Assembly (NCBI RefSeq): GCF_013378055.1
Contig: NZ_CP051130.1
Span: 2,854,001-2,918,000, forward strand
DNA: 64,000 nt
Origin: Parasphingopyxis sp. CP4
GTDB taxonomy: Bacteria; Pseudomonadota; Alphaproteobacteria; Sphingomonadales; Sphingomonadaceae
Direction of reading: 5' to 3'
Below the pieces are notes generated by a model. The model worked only from the letters and a program-made list of their open reading frames with translations. It searched no databases and was not told where the DNA came from. A program made the position numbers and the translations under genes. This document shows, one piece after another, positions 34,079 to 44,759 of this stretch. Each line of letters starts with the position of its first letter. Position 1 is the stretch's first letter.

Positions 34079-34803
34079 CGATCCGGATTTCCATGTGGTC
34101 GGGGCCGCGTAATATCTCAACGGCGATGATGCGCAGTTTTGGCGCCCGCGCCGACACATTTGTCAGCGATGAACCCTATTATGGAGCCTATTTGAAGGAT
34201 ACCGGATTTGCCCATCCGATGGCCGATGAGATCATCGAAGCGATGGATTGCGACTGGGCTTCACTGACGCGTACGCTGAACGGCGATCCGGCGGACGGGA
34301 GCGCCATCTGGTACCAAAAGCATATGCCGTCCGAGATGGTCGGTTCGGTGGGGATCGGCGATCTTGCCGACCATCGCCATGCCTTCCTCATTCGCGATCC
34401 CGCGCGGATGATCGCGAGCTATGACAAGAAGATGGAAGAGGTGACCTTCGAGGATATGGGCGTTGAGCGCCTGCATCTTTTCTTTCGGATGGAAGCCGAT
34501 CGCCTGGGTTATGCGCCGCCGGTGGTGGAGGGCGCCGATATTCTTGATGCACCCGGGCCGATGCTGGAGGCGCTATGCCAGGCGCTCAGCATTCCGTTCG
34601 ATCCGGCGATGCTCCAATGGGAACCGGGTCGGCGCGATACGGACGGCGTGTGGGCACCGCATTGGTATAATCGTGTCGAAGAGAGCACCGGATTTGAAGG
34701 TGATGATCGCGGGCCGGTAGAGATTCCCGCCGGATATGAGGCACTCTATGAGCGTTGCCGCCCGCATTACGAGGCGCTCAAATCCTATAAAATCGAGCTA
34801 TAG
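34075..34803 (+). CDS. Sulfotransferase-like P-loop protein
   Basis: A 242-residue protein starting MTIRISMWSGPRNISTAMMRSF, a modified P-loop seen in sulfotransferase-like proteins that occur next to class IV aminotransferases. IRDPARMIASYDKKM resembles the 3'-phosphate-binding region. It is translationally coupled to the aminotransferase by a four-base overlap. Family members are often mislabelled as HAD hydrolases. Substrate unknown. Confidence 0.75.
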   Translation: MTIRISMWSGPRNISTAMMRSFGARADTFVSDEPYYGAYLKDTGFAHPMADEIIEAMDCDWASLTRTLNGDPADGSAIWYQKHMPSEMVGSVGIGDLADHRHAFLIRDPARMIASYDKKMEEVTFEDMGVERLHLFFRMEADRLGYAPPVVEGADILDAPGPMLEALCQALSIPFDPAMLQWEPGRRDTDGVWAPHWYNRVEESTGFEGDDRGPVEIPAGYEALYERCRPHYEALKSYKIEL

Positions 34804-34821
34804 CGCTTCTAGTCAATCCGT

Positions 34822-35685
34822 TCACTGCGGCGCGCACGCCGCCTTGCTCTCCCAGCTGGCATCTCCTGCAAGGCTCATCTGCGAAACTTGCCCATTCTCC
34901 AGCGCATTTACCCAGCTGGTGATCAGCGGTTGAATCAGCCGGAAGTTGGGACGGTGGCGGACGCCGGTAATGATTGCGAGCGCGGCCGGAGAACAGGTCG
35001 CACGATAGAGCCGTTCCGAATTGTCGGGCTCGACATAATTGTCGTCCGCGCCATGGATGAACAACAGCGGTTCCTCGACCCCAGCCAGCGCGACGATGCT
35101 CTCCCAGCTATCGGGGATCAGTATCTCGCTGAAATAGGGGGCCGCCTCGCCAAGATCACTGAACGTGCCAAGCGTGATCACACCGTCCAGCGCCTCGCGC
35201 GCGGCCAGTTGGATGGCAACGGCGCCCCCCAGCGAATGGCCGAATACATAGATATCGCCATCGGTACCCGTTTGCTGTTCAGCATAGCGGAAAAAGGCTT
35301 GCGCATCGGTGATCAGTCCAGTTTCGTTGGGTGATCCGGGATTATCGTTGAACCCGCGATAGGAGGCGACGAGCACGCCGCGTCCGGCCTCGACCAGGCG
35401 CTGCACATAGCCGGCCATCCGCCCGGCATTATCGCGTCGGCCATGAAGCACGAGAATGATATCCGATTGGCCCTCCGCTGGTGTCCAATAGAGGCCGACA
35501 AGATCCAGGCCATCCTCCGTCGTGACGGAAATCTGGTCTGGAGCTGGGCCATCCCATTCCGGTGTTGCGATTGGGCCAACCGGCGGCGCATATAATTGGG
35601 CACGCGCGAATTGGGCACATCCCGATTGTGCGACAAGCAGCGCAATGGCCACCACGAACAAAAGGGCGAAGTGCAAACGAGTCAT
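34822..35685 (-). CDS. Exported alpha/beta hydrolase
   Basis: A 287-residue protein with an N-terminal signal or lipoprotein-like segment (FALLFVVAIALLVAQSGCAQ). The nucleophile elbow is GHSLGG, and FIHGADDNYVEP plus a late His (GVRHRPNF) complete an alpha/beta-hydrolase pattern of the dienelactone/BAAT type. Lipobox match is imperfect (AQSGC). Probably a periplasmic esterase or peptidase. Confidence 0.8.
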   Translation of the reverse strand: MTRLHFALLFVVAIALLVAQSGCAQFARAQLYAPPVGPIATPEWDGPAPDQISVTTEDGLDLVGLYWTPAEGQSDIILVLHGRRDNAGRMAGYVQRLVEAGRGVLVASYRGFNDNPGSPNETGLITDAQAFFRYAEQQTGTDGDIYVFGHSLGGAVAIQLAAREALDGVITLGTFSDLGEAAPYFSEILIPDSWESIVALAGVEEPLLFIHGADDNYVEPDNSERLYRATCSPAALAIITGVRHRPNFRLIQPLITSWVNALENGQVSQMSLAGDASWESKAACAPQ

Positions 35686-35709
35686 GGAAACCGGCTAAGC
35701 CTTTTTGTC

Positions 35710-36993
35710 TTAACCGGAACTGTCTGGAGCGGGATTGGCCTCGGGATCGATCCAATTCGCATCGGGCAGTTCATAAAGCTGGTCGAATATATCCATCGGA
35801 ATCCCAAATGGTCGTCCATTGCCTGAGTTCCACAAGACGGCCACACCGGTCCGCCGGGCCGGATCAATCATGATCATCGCGCGATATCCACGGACCGCGC
35901 CGCGATGGGTGATCACCGTGCGTCCTGCATAATCGTACACACGCCAGCCAAGCGCATAACGGGTATAGGAAATCCGCTCGGCATAGCGCCGGTTACGACG
36001 ATCCTCGCGCTCGGTGCGGGCCTGCGGTTGGTGGATAGCCGCTAACAGATCGGGCGACAGGACTTCGGGTGCACCATTGACCTGGGCCTGCATCCAGATG
36101 GCGAGGTCGCGGATGGACCCATTTACGCCGCCGGCGGCCGGGATCCGATAATAAGGCTCGACGACTTCGACTTCCTCACCCGCGCCGCGATGGCTGCGCG
36201 CCCAGCTGGCACTCTCAAACAATCCCCGGCGCGAGACGCTTGCCGTGCTCATGCCCAAGGGTCGGAAAAGCCGATCCTCAAGGCTCGCTTCAAAGCTTTG
36301 ACGGGTCAGGTTCTGGACAATCTCGCTGGCCGCATCGAAACCGATATTCTGATAGCGATGGCAGGTGCCCGGCGGGCAGGCGACGCGATGGCTGGCAAGT
36401 GCGGTGCGCAGGATGAAGGGGTCCTCTCCATCCTCGAGCCGATTATCGAGCGCATTGCGTTCAATACCGAGCCGGTGGGAGAGCAGGTCGGCAATGCTGA
36501 TCCGGTTCTGGCCGCGCGCCGGCAGCCGGAGCGACGGCGCATATTCGGCCACGCGATCATCGAAGCTGAGCGCACCATCTTCGACCAGCAGGCCGATCAT
36601 AGAGGCGGTGACGCCCTTTGAGAGCGACGCCCAGCGGAACACCGTATCCGCCGTCACCGGCTCTCCACTGTCGTGGAGCGTCTCGCCATAGCCTTTGGCA
36701 AATGTGATCTCGCCATTTTCCATGACCGCAACGGCAAGGCCGACCATGGTCTCGACCTCCATCAGTGCGGTGATGCGCCGGTCGATCTCATTATAGTCGA
36801 CCAAGCCTGATCGACCGTCGAGCGCCAGGATTTCGGCATTGTCTGTAGTCGCGACATCGTCAGGTGGGCTGAGGCTGATGGTCAGGCCCTTGGGCGCGGC
36901 AACCGAGGGAAGTGGGCCGGATATCAGCGAGGCCATGGCCAGCGTGCCAAGGGCCACAATGATCAGAGTGATGGGGAGGGCGATCCGATCCAT
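35710..36993 (-). CDS. Serine hydrolase, beta-lactamase family
   Basis: A 427-residue protein with one N-terminal membrane segment. The SxxK motif is Ser123-Leu-Ser-Lys126 in WASLSKGV, the second motif is YQN in HRYQNIGF, and the third is HRG in VITHRGAVRGY. This is the class C beta-lactamase/EstB-type esterase fold. No evidence that it inactivates beta-lactams. It follows the hydrolase gene region on the same strand, separated by 24 bases. Confidence 0.87.
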   Translation of the reverse strand: MDRIALPITLIIVALGTLAMASLISGPLPSVAAPKGLTISLSPPDDVATTDNAEILALDGRSGLVDYNEIDRRITALMEVETMVGLAVAVMENGEITFAKGYGETLHDSGEPVTADTVFRWASLSKGVTASMIGLLVEDGALSFDDRVAEYAPSLRLPARGQNRISIADLLSHRLGIERNALDNRLEDGEDPFILRTALASHRVACPPGTCHRYQNIGFDAASEIVQNLTRQSFEASLEDRLFRPLGMSTASVSRRGLFESASWARSHRGAGEEVEVVEPYYRIPAAGGVNGSIRDLAIWMQAQVNGAPEVLSPDLLAAIHQPQARTEREDRRNRRYAERISYTRYALGWRVYDYAGRTVITHRGAVRGYRAMIMIDPARRTGVAVLWNSGNGRPFGIPMDIFDQLYELPDANWIDPEANPAPDSSG

Positions 36994-37076
36994 GATGTGC
37001 TTGACCCTTTGCCCGGTGACAGTGCGCCGGTCCAGATCAAAGATAGGGCGCTATTGTGGTCTCTTTAGAAAGAATT

Positions 37077-37107
37077 GGAGCGCCAGACCCGGTGGGGGCG
37101 GCGCTCC
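37077..37107 (-). terminator. Hairpin downstream of the YciI gene
   Basis: GGAGCGCC and GGCGCTCC form an 8-bp stem around a 15-base loop. On the minus strand it is followed by AATTCTTTCT. It probably ends the ArsR-SRPBCC-YciI operon. Confidence 0.4.
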
Positions 37108-37136
37108 GTATCGCGTTTCCAAAAACAGTCCTGCGC

Positions 37137-37445
37137 TTACATATCCATCGCTTCGGCCACTTCGACCGTGCCATGATCCATGATCGGACAGCCTTTGGCC
37201 ATTTCAATGGCTTGATCGATGGAATCGGCCTGGACGAGCGAATAGCCTGAAATTGGGTTCGCGCCGCCATCATCGGACACGCCGCTGGCCGAGACGGTCT
37301 TTGACGGTCCGGCTGGATTGCCGCCATCGACCACAGCATCCCCCAGGCCGCCCAACCAGGCATTCCATTTGGCCATAACTTCAGCCCCTTCTTCCGGTCT
37401 CTCCGGCGCTTTGCCGCCATGATAAGCGAATATATATTTAGCCAT
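37137..37445 (-). CDS. YciI family protein
   Basis: A 102-residue YciI/DGPF-like domain, opening MAKYIFAYHGG. Typical members have Asp/His at the active cavity and unknown function. ATG 37445 follows AAGGAG. Third gene of an operon with SRPBCC and ArsR genes, a widespread arrangement in proteobacteria and actinobacteria. Confidence 0.82.
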   Translation of the reverse strand: MAKYIFAYHGGKAPERPEEGAEVMAKWNAWLGGLGDAVVDGGNPAGPSKTVSASGVSDDGGANPISGYSLVQADSIDQAIEMAKGCPIMDHGTVEVAEAMDM

Positions 37446-37483
37446 TACATCGTCTCCTTTATGATGTGGGGTTGCGGAAGTTA

Positions 37484-37915
37484 TCAGGCGAAAAGCCGCT
37501 CCAGTTTGACGAAGGTCGACGTCCATCCTTCGCCATGGTTGGTGACGCTTTCTTCGTCCGGCAGGCCGGAATGGATCATCTTGAAGCGGGTGCCGCCTTC
37601 GCCGTCGTCCGCGACTTCGAAGCGAACCAGGCTTTCAAGACCGCGCTCGTCATTCTCGTCATGCCAGGCCCAGCTAAATTCGACGCTGTTCGGCGCATCA
37701 TGGGCAATGACTTCGCCCGACACCTTATAGTTGGCGCCTTCGGCATTGGTCATCGTTGAATGCCAACGGCCCGGTTTCGACAGGTCGAGATTATGCTCTG
37801 AGACAATCAGGCCTTCGGGACCCCACCATTGCAGGATGTAATCGGTGTTCGTCAGATATTCGAAGACCGTATCCGGGGTCGCCGGGAAGGTCCGTTCCAG
37901 TTTCAACTCGCTCAT
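37484..37915 (-). CDS. SRPBCC/AHSA1 domain protein
   Basis: A 143-residue AHSA1-like START-fold protein: ERTFPATPDTVFEYLTN at the start, QWWGPEG, and a C-terminal HGEGWTSTFVKLE. Such proteins bind hydrophobic ligands in a deep pocket. The start overlaps the ArsR stop by four bases (37912-37915), so the pair is coupled. Role unknown, probably ligand sensing or metabolism with the regulator. Confidence 0.88.
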   Translation of the reverse strand: MSELKLERTFPATPDTVFEYLTNTDYILQWWGPEGLIVSEHNLDLSKPGRWHSTMTNAEGANYKVSGEVIAHDAPNSVEFSWAWHDENDERGLESLVRFEVADDGEGGTRFKMIHSGLPDEESVTNHGEGWTSTFVKLERLFA

Positions 37916-38238
37916 TGTTTTTCACTTTCCTGATCAAGCATCGCAGCGAGGCGATCGAAGCTGCCTTGCCAGAATGCCTTGTGGCTCATCGTCCAGGCGC
38001 TGATCGCTTGTACGGTTTCGGGTCGGACCGCGTAGATACGCTGTTGTTTGTCGACCCGCTGGACGACAATGCCGGCGTTGCGCAGGACCTTGAGGTGACG
38101 CGAAATGGCGGGTGCCGAAATCGACACGCCCTGTTGCAGACTGCCGGCGTTCAGTTCGCCTTCGCGCAGCAAGCGTTCGACGATTGCAAAACGGGTAGGT
38201 TCGCCGAGCGCGGCAAAGACACTGGTAAGATTGGACAC
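37912..38238 (-). CDS. ArsR family transcriptional regulator
   Basis: A 108-residue winged helix protein: FAALGEPTRFAIVERLL, then SAPAISRHLKVLRNAGIV as the recognition helix. No Cys metal site is present, so it senses something other than metal. I chose GTG 38238, five bases after GAGG; the GTG at 38244 overlaps that motif. A palindrome TGTTAATTAACA lies just upstream. Confidence 0.88.
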   Translation of the reverse strand: MSNLTSVFAALGEPTRFAIVERLLREGELNAGSLQQGVSISAPAISRHLKVLRNAGIVVQRVDKQQRIYAVRPETVQAISAWTMSHKAFWQGSFDRLAAMLDQESEKQ

Positions 38239-38262
38239 GGGCACCTCATTGATTCGCTATCT

Positions 38263-38274
38263 TGTTAATTAACA
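38263..38274. promoter_or_regulatory. Palindrome TGTTAATTAACA, candidate ArsR operator
   Basis: A perfect 12-bp palindrome 25 bases upstream of the ArsR start. It fits autoregulation of the ArsR-SRPBCC-YciI operon. Distinct in sequence from the TetR palindrome in this window. Confidence 0.5.
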
Positions 38275-38299
38275 TAAACGCGAAATATAATGAGTCAAG

Positions 38300-38878
38300 C
38301 TATCCCGTCAGTGCCTGTGTGACCCTGTGACCCAGTTCCGGCAGGACATCCTCTGCAAACCAGGGATTCCTCGCCATCCAGATATTGTTGCGGGGGCTGG
38401 GATGGGGGAGCGGCAGGATCTCGGGCGCATAGTCGCGCCACTGTTTGACCGTGTCTGTCAGTGTGGCGGGCGTTTCATCCAAGTGCCAGGCCATCGCATA
38501 TTGGCCGATGACCAAAGTGAGCTGGATATTCGTCAGTTCTGCCAATAGCTTTTCCCGCCAATTCTCCGCGCAGCGGGGTGGGGGAGCCAGGTCGCCGGAT
38601 TTTCCGGTACCCGGGTAGCAAAAGGCCATCGGCAGGATCGCAATCTTGGTCGGATCGTAAAATGTATCGCGATCGACGCCCATCCAGTTCCGCAATCGAT
38701 CGCCGCTTGCATCGTCAAAAGGAATGCCGCTGGCCTGCACCTTTCGACCCGGAGCTTGACCCGCGATCAGGATCCTGGCGTCGCGATGCACCTGAACGAC
38801 CGGGCGGATCGGTTCGGGAATGGTGCCCGCGCACAAGCGGCAATAGCGGATTGAAGGGAGCAAGGAGTCCAAAGTCAT
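38300..38878 (-). CDS. Uracil-DNA glycosylase family protein
   Basis: A 192-residue UDG-fold protein. AGQAPGRKVQASGIPFDD is the family 4/5-like motif A region and PHPSPRNN is motif B. Cysteines in YCRLC near the N-terminus, AFCYPG and PRCAENW suggest an iron-sulfur cluster as in family 4/5 enzymes. Removes deaminated bases from DNA. The ATG lacks a strong ribosome site. It is downstream of a hairpin ending the next gene. Confidence 0.82.
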   Translation of the reverse strand: MTLDSLLPSIRYCRLCAGTIPEPIRPVVQVHRDARILIAGQAPGRKVQASGIPFDDASGDRLRNWMGVDRDTFYDPTKIAILPMAFCYPGTGKSGDLAPPPRCAENWREKLLAELTNIQLTLVIGQYAMAWHLDETPATLTDTVKQWRDYAPEILPLPHPSPRNNIWMARNPWFAEDVLPELGHRVTQALTG

Positions 38879-38924
38879 CGGGGTCTTTCTATCCGATCAT
38901 AGGCGACCGGCCAAAGGCGCAGAT

Positions 38925-38962
38925 AAAAAGGCGGCCTTCCTGCCGGGGAACAGGAAGGCCGC
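38925..38962 (-). terminator. Rho-independent terminator
   Basis: A perfect 12-bp stem GCGGCCTTCCTG / CAGGAAGGCCGC with an eight-base loop, followed on the minus strand by CTTTTTAT. It lies 30 bases after the stop of the upstream secreted-protein gene. Confidence 0.8.
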
Positions 38963-38991
38963 GAAGGGACTGTGCTAAGGGGAGCACACAG

Positions 38992-39471
38992 TCAGAAACT
39001 GAAACGAATACCGATTTGGGAGGGTGACGGATCGGTGTGGAACGCATCGACTTCGGAAAATCCGATATTGCCAAAGTCATGATCGTCGCCGACCTGGCCG
39101 GTAAATCCCGCCATGGGGCGCGGGCGGACGATATCTACGCGATCGCCGATCATTATGGCGGCCAGCTCCTCTTCCGCGATGCTGAAGCCATTGAGCATCG
39201 AAAGCCGGACGCTTGGAGAGGCCGAGGCGGTCATATCGGACGCCGCATTTCCTGGAACAACGGTGTGCACTGGGCGATCGGCAAGACCGAACTCGGCGCG
39301 TGTTTCGGCACTGGCCATGGCTTCGCTCATGGAAACGCTGCGCATGGCGCCGGAAAGTTGGACGGTGGCGGAGGCTTCACCGGTCTGGGCGTAAGCGGGC
39401 GACGTTGCGGCGAAGGTTGCGCCGATTGCGACTGTCAGTCCAGCAGAGGCGAACAGGATTTGCTTGATCAT
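38992..39471 (-). CDS. Small secreted protein of unknown function
   Basis: A 159-residue protein with a signal peptide (MIKQILFASAGLTVAIGATFAATSPAYAQ). The mature part is Ala/Ser/Met-rich, then Asp-rich at the end. I recognise no domain. The ATG follows GGAG at eight bases and a strong terminator follows, which supports a real, probably single-gene transcript. Confidence 0.5.
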   Translation of the reverse strand: MIKQILFASAGLTVAIGATFAATSPAYAQTGEASATVQLSGAMRSVSMSEAMASAETRAEFGLADRPVHTVVPGNAASDMTASASPSVRLSMLNGFSIAEEELAAIMIGDRVDIVRPRPMAGFTGQVGDDHDFGNIGFSEVDAFHTDPSPSQIGIRFSF

Positions 39472-39901
39472 TATCTATCTCCAATTTCCGGCCCACCATT
39501 TTCTCAGCGCGGTCACTGGAGAGTTCGCAGGAGTGGTCGGATCGGTTACGGCACCGTCTCGGAAAGGATTCGGTCACAGTTATCGAGTTTCTCGATCACT
39601 GGTATTTGGGGGCGTCGCCGTACCGTTCGGCCCCCCAATTTTCTTGGCTCGGCAGCCATTGACCCTCTGGCGGACCGCCGCTATATCGCCGCCCGTACCG
39701 AGGATCGGTGGTGGGGGTTCATCCCAGACGCGATTCGCTTAAGGTACATGAGCTTGAACATTGCCATTGGCGTGTATGGGGCCTTGCGGAGCCGCTTGCG
39801 GTTACCGGAAGGCCTTTGTGCGTTTCCGGCTTCCGGGAAATCCGGTCGCCGAAAAAACACAGCGTGCCTTCGGCAAAGTAACTAAAAAGGTGAAGGGCTT
39901 C
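39472..39901 (+). other. Non-coding region and long rpsL leader
   Basis: 430 bases without a convincing gene. It holds the str operon promoter (39659-39687). About 210 bases of presumed leader RNA follow, with GC-rich inverted segments around 39780-39870 but no terminator before the gene. The upstream half contains only the divergent secreted-gene promoter region. Confidence 0.5.
39659..39687 (+). promoter_or_regulatory. Sigma-70 type promoter of the str operon
   Basis: TTGACC (39659-39664), a 17-base spacer and TATATC (39682-39687) match the -35 and -10 consensus well, 215 bases before rpsL. Confidence 0.6.
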
Positions 39902-40273
39902 ATGCCAACGATCAATCAGCTGGTCCGCAAGGGCCGCACACCGCAAAAGGTGAAATCGAAAGTACCCGCGATGGAAGCGAACCCGCAAAAGCGGGGCGTT
40001 TGCACGCGCGTATATACCACGACCCCGAAAAAGCCGAACTCGGCATTGCGCAAGGTGGCCAAGGTTCGCCTGACCAACCAGCGCGAAGTCATCAGCTATA
40101 TTCCGGGCGAAGGGCATAATCTGCAGGAGCACTCTGTGGTGCTGATCCGCGGCGGTCGTGTACGCGACCTTCCCGGCGTCCGCTATCATGTGCTGCGCGG
40201 CGTTCTCGACACGCAGGGCGTGAAGGATCGCAGGCAGAGCCGTTCGAAATATGGCGCCAAGCGCCCCAAATAG
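39902..40273 (+). CDS. rpsL: 30S ribosomal protein S12
   Basis: A 123-residue decoding-centre protein with the universal [12 protein letters not shown] and [14 protein letters not shown] motifs. Residue 88 is Arg (codon CGC) where Escherichia coli has Lys88; residue 43 is Lys as usual. Arg at 88 is known to give streptomycin resistance. The ATG follows GAAGGG. First gene of the str operon. Confidence 0.98.
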   Translation: MPTINQLVRKGRTPQKVKSKVPAMEANPQKRGVCTRVYTTTPKKPNSALRKVAKVRLTNQREVISYIPGEGHNLQEHSVVLIRGGRVRDLPGVRYHVLRGVLDTQGVKDRRQSRSKYGAKRPK

Positions 40274-40296
40274 ATTGATCGAAGAGGTCTAACGAT

Positions 40297-40767
40297 ATGT
40301 CTCGTCGTCGCCGTCCCGAAAAGCGGGAAATTTTGCCGGATCCCAAATTTGGGGATGTGGTCCTGTCCAAATTCATGAACAACCTGATGTATGACGGCAA
40401 GAAGTCCGTCGCAGAAGGCATTGTCTATGGCGCGCTCGACCAGGTCGAAGCCAAGTCCAAGGCCGATCCTGTTCAGCTGTTCCATGATGCATTGAACAAC
40501 ATCAAGCCGGGCGTAGAAGTGCGCAGCCGCCGTGTCGGTGGCGCCACCTATCAGGTGCCGGTTGAAGTTCGCCCCGAACGCGCACAGGCGCTGGCCATTC
40601 GCTGGCTGATCGGTGCAGCTCGCGGGCGTGGTGAAAACACCATGGCAGCGCGTCTGTCCGGCGAGCTGATGGATGCAGCCAACAATCGCGGCAATGCGGT
40701 CAAGAAGCGTGAAGACACGCATAAGATGGCCGAAGCCAACCGCGCCTTTTCGCATTACCGCTGGTAA
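40297..40767 (+). CDS. rpsG: 30S ribosomal protein S7
   Basis: A 156-residue 16S rRNA binding protein that starts 3'-domain assembly. Signatures are [19 protein letters not shown] and [20 protein letters not shown]. Twenty-three bases after rpsL; in many bacteria S7 represses its operon by binding this gap, which has not been shown here. Confidence 0.98.
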   Translation: MSRRRRPEKREILPDPKFGDVVLSKFMNNLMYDGKKSVAEGIVYGALDQVEAKSKADPVQLFHDALNNIKPGVEVRSRRVGGATYQVPVEVRPERAQALAIRWLIGAARGRGENTMAARLSGELMDAANNRGNAVKKREDTHKMAEANRAFSHYRW

Positions 40768-40815
40768 TCACAAAACACTGACTCGCCGGTTCGATACCGG
40801 CAATGGAGCACTACA

Positions 40816-42909
<2,094 letters not shown>

Positions 42910-42958
42910 GCGAGATGAGTTGAGTTTTTAAGAGACGTACAAAGACGAGGAACAAATA

Positions 42959-44134
42959 ATGTCGAAGGAAAAATTTGAGCGGACTAAACCGCACTGCAAC
43001 ATCGGCACGATCGGCCATGTCGACCATGGTAAGACGACGCTGACGGCTGCGATTACCAAGGTGCTGAATGCGGCAGTTGATTTTGCCGACATTGATAAGG
43101 CTCCTGAAGAGCGTGAGCGTGGCATCACGATTTCGACGGCTCACGTCGAATATGAAACCGACGCGCGCCACTATGCACACGTCGATTGCCCGGGCCACGC
43201 TGACTATGTGAAGAACATGATCACCGGTGCTGCCCAGATGGACGGCGCGATCCTGGTTGTGAACGCTGCTGATGGCCCCATGCCGCAGACCCGCGAGCAC
43301 ATCCTTCTCGCCAAGCAGGTCGGCGTGCCGGCCATGGTCGTCTACATGAACAAGGTCGACCAGGTTGACGATGAAGAGCTGCTCGAACTCGTTGAGCTCG
43401 AAATCCGCGAACTTCTCTCGGGCTATGAATTCCCGGGCGACGATATTCCGATCATCAAGGGTTCGGCTCTGGCCGCTCTCGAAGGTCGCGATCCGGAAAT
43501 CGGTGAAAACTCGATCCGCGAGCTGATGGCCGCTGTCGACGAATATATCCCGCAGCCGGATCGTCCGCTGGACAAGCCGTTCCTGATGCCGATCGAAGAC
43601 GTGTTCTCGATCTCGGGTCGCGGTACGGTTGTTACCGGTCGTGTTGAAACCGGAATCGTCAACACGGGCGACGAAGTTGAAATCGTCGGCATCAAAGACA
43701 CGTCGAAAACGACTGTCACCGGTGTTGAAATGTTCCGCAAGCTTCTCGACGAAGGCCGTGCCGGCGACAATATCGGCGCGCTGCTTCGTGGTGTTGAGCG
43801 TGAGGGCGTTGAGCGTGGCCAGGTTCTGGCCAAGCCGGGTTCGATCACTCCGCACACGGAATTCTCTGCAGAGGTTTACGTTCTGTCGAAAGACGAAGGT
43901 GGCCGTCACACGCCATTCTTCGCCAACTATCGTCCGCAGTTCTACTTCCGCACGACGGACGTTACCGGTGAAATCACGTTGCCGGAAGGCACCGAAATGG
44001 TCATGCCGGGCGACAATGTTAAGCTTGGTGTCAAACTGATCGCTCCGATCGCCATGGACCAGGGTCTGCGCTTCGCAATTCGCGAAGGTGGCCGGACGGT
44101 CGGCGCAGGGGTTGTCGGCGACATCACTGCATAG
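42959..44134 (+). CDS. tuf: Elongation factor Tu
   Basis: A 391-residue GTPase delivering aminoacyl-tRNA. Motifs are [17 protein letters not shown] and NKVD. The C-terminus ends GVVGDITA rather than the enterobacterial form. Slightly shorter than the usual 394-397 residues. Followed by a strong terminator, so the str operon ends here. Confidence 0.98.
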   Translation: MSKEKFERTKPHCNIGTIGHVDHGKTTLTAAITKVLNAAVDFADIDKAPEERERGITISTAHVEYETDARHYAHVDCPGHADYVKNMITGAAQMDGAILVVNAADGPMPQTREHILLAKQVGVPAMVVYMNKVDQVDDEELLELVELEIRELLSGYEFPGDDIPIIKGSALAALEGRDPEIGENSIRELMAAVDEYIPQPDRPLDKPFLMPIEDVFSISGRGTVVTGRVETGIVNTGDEVEIVGIKDTSKTTVTGVEMFRKLLDEGRAGDNIGALLRGVEREGVERGQVLAKPGSITPHTEFSAEVYVLSKDEGGRHTPFFANYRPQFYFRTTDVTGEITLPEGTEMVMPGDNVKLGVKLIAPIAMDQGLRFAIREGGRTVGAGVVGDITA

Positions 44135-44146
44135 TATAGGCTCCGC

Positions 44147-44194
44147 AAGCCCGCCCGATTCCCCTCGGGGAGTCGGGCGGCTTGTTTTTGTTTT
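44147..44194 (+). terminator. Rho-independent terminator after tuf
   Basis: A long stem built from CCGCCCGATTCCCC and its near-complement GGGGAGTCGGGCGG around a TC loop, followed by TTGTTTTTGTTTT. It separates the str and S10 operons. Confidence 0.85.
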
Positions 44195-44254
44195 AATTGG
44201 TTTAATGGGCCCGGCTTTGGTCGGGTTCTGGCTCTTTCTTATCGGTAGTTGGAC

Positions 44255-44566
44255 ATGGAAACGCAGAATATTCGTATTCGTCTGAAGGCATTCGATCATC
44301 GTGTGCTCGATCAGGCAACCGGCGACATCGCCGATACGGCTCGCCGCACGGGCGCGCTTATTCGCGGTCCTATTCCGATGCCGACCAAGATTGAAAAGTT
44401 CACGGTGAACCGTGGCCCGCATGTCGACAAGAAGTCGCGCGAGCAGTTTGAGGTTCGTACGTATAAAAGGCTGCTCGATATCGTGCAGCCGACACCGCAG
44501 ACGGTCGATGCGCTGATGAAGCTCGATCTGGCCGCCGGTGTCGATGTTGAGATTAAGCTGGCTTAG
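44255..44566 (+). CDS. rpsJ: 30S ribosomal protein S10 (NusE)
   Basis: A 103-residue protein with [15 protein letters not shown] and [18 protein letters not shown] motifs. It also acts as NusE in antitermination. ATG 44255 gives the standard N-terminus [13 protein letters not shown] 44249 is in frame. No other gene lies between the tuf terminator and this start, so the S10 operon promoter must be in the 60-base gap or upstream. Confidence 0.97.
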   Translation: METQNIRIRLKAFDHRVLDQATGDIADTARRTGALIRGPIPMPTKIEKFTVNRGPHVDKKSREQFEVRTYKRLLDIVQPTPQTVDALMKLDLAAGVDVEIKLA

Positions 44567-44759
44567 CTAGCGCGCCGCTCCATCGGGGCGGTTTTAAAAA
44601 TTGGGATACCGCGCAGCAATGCTGTGGTCTGCGTCCCCCGTCAGCTTCGCGGCTTAATGTCGCGCGGCACTCAGCCCGGACGGGGCGATGCATGGAAATT
44701 TGGGTTGATCACGCCCGCTGCATTTGCGCGGTGGGCCTCTGTTGAGGAGACGTACAGTG
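44567..44759 (+). promoter_or_regulatory. Leader-like gap between rpsJ and rplC with hairpin
   Basis: A 193-base gap, unusually long inside an S10 operon. It contains CCGCTCC / GGGGCGG with a three-base loop followed by TTTT (44575-44595), plus GC-rich potential stems near 44605-44650. This could be an attenuator or an internal promoter region. Confidence 0.45.
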
